A DNA stretch of 29,931 bases from Palsa-892 sp035295845 (lineage in GTDB: Bacteria; Pseudomonadota; Alphaproteobacteria; Rhizobiales; Xanthobacteraceae), in NCBI GenBank assembly GCA_035295845.1, contig DATGIF010000006.1:1-29931 (forward strand). The letters run 5' to 3'. How positions within the stretch are numbered: the stretch's first letter is position 1; every line of letters starts with the position of its first letter. A model generated the notes under the pieces. It searched no databases. It was not told the origin of the DNA and saw only the letters and a list, made by a program, of their open reading frames with translations. Positions 25,300-29,931 of the stretch are shown here, in pieces. A program made the position numbers and the translations under genes.

Positions 25300-26811
25300 A
25301 TGTTCGACAGTCTGTCGGAGAAAATCGGCGGCATTCTAAACCGCCTCACCGGCCGCGGCGCCTTGTCGGAAAACGACGTGCGCGAGGCGATGCGCGAAGT
25401 GAGGAAGGCGCTGCTCGAAGCCGACGTCGCGCTCGAAGTCGCGCGCGCCTTCACCGACCGCGCGGCGGAGCGGGCCACCGGCGCCGACGTGATCCGTTCG
25501 GTGACGCCCGGCCAGATGGTCGTGAAGATCGTGCACGACGAGCTCGTCAACGTGCTCGGCTCCGACGCCAGGCCCGTTGATCTTGCCGCGGCAGCCCCGG
25601 TGCCGATCCTGATGGCGGGGCTGCAAGGCTCGGGCAAGACGACGACCACCGCCAAGATCGCAAAACGCCTGAAAGAGCGGATGAAGAAGAAGCCGCTCAT
25701 GGCCTCCCTCGACACGCGCCGCCCGGCGGCGATGGAACAGCTCGCGGTGCTGGGCCGCGAAATCGGCGTCGAGACGCTGCCAATCGTCGAAGGCGAGAAC
25801 GCGCTCGCCATCGCGCGGCGCGCTATCGACGCGGCGAAGCGCGCGAATGCCGACGTCGTCCTCCTCGACAGCGCCGGCCGCGTCACCCTCGACGAGGAGT
25901 TGATGCGGGAATTGGCCGAGGTCGAGAAAGCGACGAAGCCGCACGAGGTGCTGCTCGTCGCCGACAGCCTCACCGGCCAGGACGCGGTCGCGACCGCGCG
26001 CGCCTTTGATCAGCGCCTGAAGCTCACCGGCATCGTGCTCACGCGTGTCGACGGCGACGGGCGCGGGGGTGCGGCGCTTTCCATGCGCGCGGTCACCGGC
26101 AAGCCGATCAAGCTGATCGGCACCGGCGAAAAGTTGGACGCGCTCGAGGATTTCGATCCGCGCCGCATCGCCGGCCGTATCCTCGGCATGGGCGACGTGG
26201 TTTCGCTCGTCGAGAAGGCAGTCGAGAATCTCGACGTCGAAAAGGCGAAGGCCGCCGCCGAGAAAATGCGCGCCGGCAAGTTCGATCTGTCGGACCTCCG
26301 CGACCAGCTCGATCAGATGAAAAAGATCGGCGGCATTTCGGGCATGCTCGGCATGCTGCCGGGCGTCGCCAAGATGAAGAACCAGATCGCGGAAGCCAAT
26401 CTCGACGACCGAATCCTGAAACGGCAAACGGCGATCATCGATTCGATGACGCCCGCCGAGCGGAAAAATCCCGACATTCTGAAAGCAAGCCGCAAGAAGC
26501 GGATCGCCGCCGGCTCCGGCACCAAGGTCGAGGAGATCAACCGGCTCCTGAAGATGCACCGGCAGACGGCCGACATGATGAAGGCGATGGGCAACAAGCG
26601 CGGCGGATTCCCGGGCCTCGGCAATCTGCTCGGCGGCGGCCCGAGCCCGGCTGATTTGCAAAAACTCGCCGAGAAAATGCCGGCGAATCCCGGCGGATCG
26701 CCGCCGAATGTTCCGGGCCTGCCTTCCGGCGGCCTTCCCGGCCTCGGCGGCAAGCTGCCCGGGCTCGGGGGTCTCCCCGGCCTCGGCGGAAAAGATTTCA
26801 AGAAGAAATGA
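25300..26811 (+). CDS. ffh: Signal recognition particle GTPase Ffh (SRP54)
   Basis: A 503-residue SRP54 homologue that binds signal peptides and 4.5S RNA and docks with FtsY. The N domain (1-90) precedes the G domain with GLQGSGKT (107-114), DTRRPAAMEQL (138-148), DSAGR (190-194), TRVDGD (248-253, Arg in place of the usual Lys in TKxD) and GTGE (274-277). A Met-rich M domain (about 310-435) contains GGISGMLGMLPG and the RNA-binding helix RKKRIAAGSGTKVEEIN. The C-terminal 60 residues are Gly/Pro/Leu-rich with repeated PGLGG units and a basic end (KDFKKK). The ATG at 25300 gives the conserved MFDSLSEKI start; the frame's upstream extension (to 25270) is unsupported. The SRP RNA gene is not in the window. 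Confidence 0.97.
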   Translation: MFDSLSEKIGGILNRLTGRGALSENDVREAMREVRKALLEADVALEVARAFTDRAAERATGADVIRSVTPGQMVVKIVHDELVNVLGSDARPVDLAAAAPVPILMAGLQGSGKTTTTAKIAKRLKERMKKKPLMASLDTRRPAAMEQLAVLGREIGVETLPIVEGENALAIARRAIDAAKRANADVVLLDSAGRVTLDEELMRELAEVEKATKPHEVLLVADSLTGQDAVATARAFDQRLKLTGIVLTRVDGDGRGGAALSMRAVTGKPIKLIGTGEKLDALEDFDPRRIAGRILGMGDVVSLVEKAVENLDVEKAKAAAEKMRAGKFDLSDLRDQLDQMKKIGGISGMLGMLPGVAKMKNQIAEANLDDRILKRQTAIIDSMTPAERKNPDILKASRKKRIAAGSGTKVEEINRLLKMHRQTADMMKAMGNKRGGFPGLGNLLGGGPSPADLQKLAEKMPANPGGSPPNVPGLPSGGLPGLGGKLPGLGGLPGLGGKDFKKK

Positions 26812-26849
26812 CGAACCAAAACCGATGAACTCGAAGGAAAGGAACTGAA

Positions 26850-27263
26850 ATGGCTCTCACCATCCGTCTTGCCCGCGTCGGCGCGAAAAAGCGTCCGCAA
26901 TTCCGGGTCGTCGTCGCCGACTCGCGCTATCCGCGCGACGGCCGCTTCATCGAGAAGCTCGGCACCTACAATCCGATGCTGCCGAAGGACTCGAAGGAGC
27001 GCGTGCAGCTCGAACTCGAGCGCATCAAGCACTGGATCTCGAAAGGCGCGCAGCCGTCGGACCGGGTGTCGCGCTTTCTCGATGCCGCGGGCGTGATGAA
27101 GCGCAAGCCCCGCAACAATCCGGAGAAGGCGGTCCCGCGCGCCGAGCGCAAGGCCAAGGCCGAAGCCGCCGCCAAGGAAGCGGGCGCGAAACCCGCCGAA
27201 GGCGCCAAGCCCGCCGAAGCCCCGAAAGCGGAAGCGCCGAAGCCCGAGGCCGCCGCGAGCTAG
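26850..27263 (+). CDS. rpsP: 30S ribosomal protein S16 with extended tail
   Basis: A 137-residue S16. The core (1-85) opens ALTIRLARVGAKKRPQFRVV and includes GTYNPML and ERIKHWISKGAQPSDRV. It is followed by about 50 residues rich in Ala, Lys, Glu and Pro, absent from the 82-residue E. coli protein but common in Hyphomicrobiales. S16 is an early assembly protein of the small subunit. A purine-rich AAGGAAAGGAAC lies before the ATG at 26850. The gap from ffh is 38 bp with no terminator, so both are likely in one transcript with rimM and trmD. Confidence 0.98.
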   Translation: MALTIRLARVGAKKRPQFRVVVADSRYPRDGRFIEKLGTYNPMLPKDSKERVQLELERIKHWISKGAQPSDRVSRFLDAAGVMKRKPRNNPEKAVPRAERKAKAEAAAKEAGAKPAEGAKPAEAPKAEAPKPEAAAS

Positions 27264-27269
27264 GGCTCG

Positions 27270-27794
27270 ATGCCGGCGGAGCGGGTCCTGATCGCCAAGA
27301 TCGGTGCCGCGCATGGCGTGCGCGGCGAGGTGCGGCTTTTCGCCTATACCGAAGAGCCGCTCGCGATCCGCTCCTATGGCGAGCTCGAGGACGAGAGCGG
27401 CACGCGCCGCTTTCGCATCGTGGCCTTGCGGCCGGCCAAGGATCATCTCGTCGCGCGCTTCGAAGGCATCGGCGACCGCGACGAAGCCGCGAAGCTCACG
27501 CATCTTGAACTCTATGTTCCGCGCGCGCGTCTGCCGAAGCAAAAAGCGGCCGACACGTTCTATTGCGCCGACCTCATCGGGCTCGCCGTGGAGACGAAGG
27601 CGGGCGAGAAACTTGGCGAGGTAGTCGGCGTGCAGAATTTCGGCGCCGGCGATCTTCTGGAGATCAAGCGCGCGCACGGCGAAAACGTGCTGATTCCGTT
27701 CATCGATCAGTACGTGCCCGCCGTCGACATCGAAGGCGGTAAGATCGTCGCCGAGCCGCCAAAGGGCTTGTTCGACGAGAGCACGAAAGCCTAA
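27270..27794 (+). CDS. rimM: 16S rRNA processing protein RimM
   Basis: A 174-residue 30S maturation factor that binds S19 and the 16S 3' domain. The N-terminal RimM domain starts IAKIGAAHGVRGEVRLFAYT (about 8-27), and a C-terminal PRC-barrel begins near residue 95 (YCADLIGLAVE) with GVQNFGAGDLLEIK and VLIPFIDQYVPAVD. Length is typical. It starts six bases after rpsP and ends three bases before trmD, the standard rpsP-rimM-trmD arrangement. Confidence 0.97.
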   Translation: MPAERVLIAKIGAAHGVRGEVRLFAYTEEPLAIRSYGELEDESGTRRFRIVALRPAKDHLVARFEGIGDRDEAAKLTHLELYVPRARLPKQKAADTFYCADLIGLAVETKAGEKLGEVVGVQNFGAGDLLEIKRAHGENVLIPFIDQYVPAVDIEGGKIVAEPPKGLFDESTKA

Positions 27795-27797
27795 TCC

Positions 27798-28505
27798 ATG
27801 TGGCGCGCGAGCGTACTCACGATTTTTCCCGAACTCTTTCCGGGCCCGCTCGGCGCGAGCCTCGCCGGCAAGGCGCTCGATCAGAAGCTGTGGTCATGCG
27901 AAGCGGTCGACATCCGCGACTTTGCCGAGGGCAAGCATCGCTCGGTCGACGACACGCCGGCGGGCGGCGGCCCCGGCATGGTGATGCGCGCCGACGTCTT
28001 GGCGCGCGCGATCGATCGCACGGCTTCGGCGGGTGACCCGCGTCCTCGCATTTTGCTCACGCCGCGCGGGAAGCCGCTCCTGCAATCGCGCGTGCGCGAG
28101 CTCGCGAACGCTCCCGGCGTCGTTCTCGTCTGCGGCCGCTTCGAAGGGGTCGACGAGCGGGCGATTGAGTCGCGCGCGCTCGAGGAGATCTCGATCGGCG
28201 ACTACGTGCTGTCGGGCGGCGAGATCGCAGCCTTCGTCTTGATCGATGCCTGCGTGCGGCTCCTGCCGGGAGTGATCGGCAAGGAAGCCTCGCACGCCGA
28301 GGAAAGTTTCGAGGCGGGTCTCCTCGAATATCCGCATTACACGCGGCCGCAGGAGTTCGAGGGCCGGGAGATTCCGGAAATCCTTAACTCCGGCCACCAC
28401 GGCAAAGTCGCCGCCTGGCGGCAAGAACAGGCGGAAAAGATCACGCGCGAGCGCCGTCCGGACCTGTGGGCCGCGCGCAAGGGCGGGGCGCCCAAAAAAG
28501 CATGA
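27798..28505 (+). CDS. trmD: tRNA (guanine-N1)-methyltransferase TrmD
   Basis: A 235-residue SPOUT-class enzyme forming m1G37 in tRNAs that read CNN and some GGN codons, preventing +1 frameshifting. The trefoil-knot SAM site is formed by VLVCGRFEGVDER (109-121) and SIGDYVLSGGEIAAF (132-146); the C-terminal domain contains GLLEYPHYTRP (174-184). At the place of the catalytic Asp169 of E. coli, by the neighbouring SF-x-GLL landmark, the sequence has Glu169 (AEESF), a conservative variant. The ATG at 27798 follows rimM by three bases. A 93-bp leader separates it from rplS. Confidence 0.97.
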   Translation: MWRASVLTIFPELFPGPLGASLAGKALDQKLWSCEAVDIRDFAEGKHRSVDDTPAGGGPGMVMRADVLARAIDRTASAGDPRPRILLTPRGKPLLQSRVRELANAPGVVLVCGRFEGVDERAIESRALEEISIGDYVLSGGEIAAFVLIDACVRLLPGVIGKEASHAEESFEAGLLEYPHYTRPQEFEGREIPEILNSGHHGKVAAWRQEQAEKITRERRPDLWAARKGGAPKKA

Positions 28506-28563
28506 CAAAAGGCCCGGATTGGCGTATTACGCCGCCCATCCCGTAAGGACATATTCGATAACG

Positions 28564-28579
28564 CGGTCCCATAGGACCG
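28564..28579 (+). promoter_or_regulatory. Hairpin in the rplS leader
   Basis: CGGTCC (28564-28569) and GGACCG (28574-28579) pair perfectly around a CATA loop, ending about 20 nt before the rplS start. A second small palindrome GGCGTATTACGCC lies at 28521-28533. They could mark a leader with a regulatory role for L19 or be incidental; no T-run or consensus promoter is evident. Confidence 0.35.
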
Positions 28580-28598
28580 GGCGCGAAGGTTGGAAGCC

Positions 28599-29063
28599 AT
28601 GAACATCATTCAGACACTCGAGCGCGAAGAGATCGCGCGCGTCAGCCACGGCAAGCAGATTCCGGATTTCGCGCCGGGCGACACCGTGCTCGTCAACGTC
28701 AAGGTGGTCGAAGGCGACCGCACGCGCATTCAGGCCTATGAGGGCGTGTGCATCGGCCGCTCGGGCGCGGGGCTGAACGAAAGCTTTACCGTGCGCAAGA
28801 TTTCCTACGGCGAAGGCGTCGAGCGGGTCTTCCCGCTCTATTCGCCGATGATCGATTCGCTCGAGGTCGTGCGCCGCGGCAAGGTGCGCCGCGCCAAGCT
28901 TTATTACCTGCGCGCGCGCCGCGGCAAGAAGGCGCGGATCGGCGAGAAGCAGGACTTCGCCGCCGAGATGGGCGACAAGGGACCGGCGGAGACGCTGGAA
29001 ACCGCGCCGCCGGCCGAGCCGTTGCCGACGCCAGCCGCGGCCGCGGAGGCGAAGGCGGAATAG
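28599..29063 (+). CDS. rplS: 50S ribosomal protein L19 with extended tail
   Basis: A 154-residue L19, located at the 30S-50S interface. The core (1-115) includes FAPGDTVLVNVKVVEGDRTRIQAYEG, GVCIGRSGAGLNESFTVRKISYGEGVERVFPLYSP and KLYYLRARRGKKARI; a 40-residue Ala/Pro/Glu tail follows that E. coli lacks. The ATG at 28599 gives the conserved MNIIQTLEREEI start; an in-frame TTG at 28590 would add three residues. GAAGG lies about 10 bases upstream. Confidence 0.97.
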   Translation: MNIIQTLEREEIARVSHGKQIPDFAPGDTVLVNVKVVEGDRTRIQAYEGVCIGRSGAGLNESFTVRKISYGEGVERVFPLYSPMIDSLEVVRRGKVRRAKLYYLRARRGKKARIGEKQDFAAEMGDKGPAETLETAPPAEPLPTPAAAAEAKAE

Positions 29064-29071
29064 GCCGAGTG

Positions 29072-29449
29072 ATGCGTGCCGGCAATCGCTTCGTACTCGC
29101 TGGCGCTCTCGCGCTGTTCGTTGCGCTTCCGGTCGCGGCGGAGCCGCTCGCCCTTGACGTTTTGCGGGCGACCCCCGGCTTTGATTCCCGCGCGCACGAG
29201 CCGATCGTGTCCATCTATTTGCGGCCGGCTTCGGTCAAAGCGTTTTTCGAACTCACGCGGGAGAATGTCGGCCGCAACGTCGAGCTCAGGATCGACGGCA
29301 AGCGCGTAACCAAGACCGTCATCGGTCAGCCGATTACGGGCGGCGTGTTCCAGGTCGACGGCAACTTTACCCGCGATGAGGCGAGGGAAATCGCCGGCCG
29401 GCTGAACACCGGCGCTTCCAAGGTCGAAGTGGAAGTGGTTGCGGACTGA
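29072..29449 (+). CDS. Small secreted protein with a SecD P1-head-like domain
   Basis: A 125-residue protein with a Sec signal peptide (1-23, ending VAA-EP) and no further membrane helix. The mature part (about 44-114) resembles the P1 head subdomain of SecD: PIVSIYLRPASVKAFFELTRENVGRNVELRIDG, then VTKTVIGQPITGGVFQVDGNFTRDEAREIAGRL, the latter echoing SecD's 'SAPVI.EPI.GG...I.G.FT.EEA..LA..L' pattern. SecD itself is a large polytopic translocase subunit; a stand-alone secreted head domain of unknown role is the inference. The ATG at 29072 overlaps nothing and starts nine bases after rplS; a longer frame reaches back across rplS but has no signal-peptide logic. Probably co-transcribed with rplS. 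Confidence 0.78.
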   Translation: MRAGNRFVLAGALALFVALPVAAEPLALDVLRATPGFDSRAHEPIVSIYLRPASVKAFFELTRENVGRNVELRIDGKRVTKTVIGQPITGGVFQVDGNFTRDEAREIAGRLNTGASKVEVEVVAD

Positions 29450-29514
29450 ACGACCGCTTTTATTCCTCGAGCTGCAGGCTTAAATAGTATCGAGAGAATT
29501 CACCGGGCTTTGCC

Positions 29515-29931
29515 ATGGCCAGACCGCGCACCCTCTACGACAAAATCTGGGACGATCATCTCGTCGACGCGCAGCCTGACGGCACGTCGCTCATCTATAT
29601 CGACCGGCATCTCGTGCATGAGGTGACGAGCCCGCAGGCCTTCGAGGGCCTGCGGATGACGGGGCGTAAGGTGCGGGCGCCGGAAAAGACGCTCGCGGTC
29701 GTCGACCACAACATTCCGACCACCGATCGCTCGAAGGGCATCGACGATCCCGAATCGGCGCTGCAAGTGGAGACGCTCGCCCAGAACGCGCGCGACTTCG
29801 GCATCGAGTATTTCAACGAGCGCGACCGCCGCCAGGGCATCGTTCACATCATCGGGCCGGAGCAGGGCTTCACATTGCCCGGCACCACGATCGTCTGCGG
29901 CGACAGCCACACCTCGACGCATGGCGCCTTC
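29515..29931 (+). CDS. leuC: 3-isopropylmalate dehydratase large subunit, C-terminus cut by window edge
   Basis: The first 139 codons of LeuC, the [4Fe-4S] large subunit that isomerises 2- to 3-isopropylmalate in leucine synthesis with LeuD. The N-terminal RTLYDKIWDDHLVD, YIDRHLVHEVTSPQAFEGLR, VDHNIPTTDR and the closing VCGDSHTSTHGAF are diagnostic. The cluster-binding cysteines lie beyond the edge. The ATG at 29515 gives the family's usual start. A TAGTAT box (29485-29490) in the 65-bp leader could be a -10, but no -35 is convincing. Confidence 0.97.
   Translation, partial: MARPRTLYDKIWDDHLVDAQPDGTSLIYIDRHLVHEVTSPQAFEGLRMTGRKVRAPEKTLAVVDHNIPTTDRSKGIDDPESALQVETLAQNARDFGIEYFNERDRRQGIVHIIGPEQGFTLPGTTIVCGDSHTSTHGAF

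Overview
The window reads as a chromosomal core region of a GC-rich alphaproteobacterium, most likely order Hyphomicrobiales (a Bradyrhizobium/Rhodoplanes/Xanthobacteraceae-like lineage). The grounds are the gene set and order (ffh-rpsP-rimM-trmD-rplS-leuC; dapF-mtaB-maoC-ftsY-yciB facing ccmABCDG; acnA next to ccmA; ialB-rlmN; tesA divergent from ybbA-ybbP), alphaproteobacterial families such as DUF2794, DUF1223 and invasion-associated locus B, long Ala/Pro/Lys-rich tails on S16 and L19, and a dispersed palindrome of a kind I remember from this order. The assignment is inference; no rRNA or other taxonomic marker is present.

Layout. 1-1798 (minus): a GT39 membrane glycosyltransferase, cut by the window edge, coupled to a PAP2 lipid phosphatase. 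1949-2545 (plus): a kappa-GST/HCCA isomerase-like protein. 2561-4823 (minus): ialB, rlmN and a small membrane protein, tightly packed. 4911-4983: a MITE-like inverted repeat. 5053-6033 (plus): a quinone oxidoreductase, converging on 6030-7702 (minus) tesA-thpR-ykvA. 7701-10987 (plus): the ybbA-ybbP ABC exporter. 11151-11909 (plus): a Bax inhibitor-1 protein closed by a strong terminator. 11986-12336 (minus): DUF2794. 12337-12655: no gene, but a structured plus-strand element with its own terminator (candidate sRNA). 12656-16170 (minus): a DUF1223 protein and aconitase A. 16294-19135 (plus): ccmA, B, C, D, G for cytochrome c maturation. 19130-23253 (minus): dapF, mtaB, a MaoC-like dehydratase, ftsY, yciB. 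23385-23978 (plus): a secreted GyrI-like protein. 24055-25116 (minus): a metallo-beta-lactamase-fold NAPE-PLD-like hydrolase. 25300 to the end (plus): ffh, rpsP, rimM, trmD, rplS, a small secreted SecD-P1-like protein, and leuC, cut by the window edge.

Functional themes. Protein targeting is represented twice (Ffh and its receptor FtsY). RNA modification and ribosome maturation appear in RlmN, MtaB, TrmD, RimM, S16 and L19. Heme export and c-type cytochrome assembly are covered by ccmABCDG, while ccmE, F and H are not here. Envelope functions include the GT39/PAP2 pair, YbbAP, YciB and IalB. Central metabolism is represented by AcnA, DapF and LeuC.

Most of the window is ordinary core genome, and I found no defence system, prophage, CRISPR array, insertion sequence or biosynthetic cluster. 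The items that go beyond routine annotation are the candidate terminator-bearing sRNA at 12497-12636, the MITE-like element at 4911-4983, two copies of a dispersed palindrome (1816-1864 and 24008-24055), an in-frame 33-bp tandem duplication in the CcmG membrane anchor, a PAP2 phosphatase whose second active-site motif has Glu in place of His, and a stand-alone secreted SecD-P1-like domain protein beside rplS.
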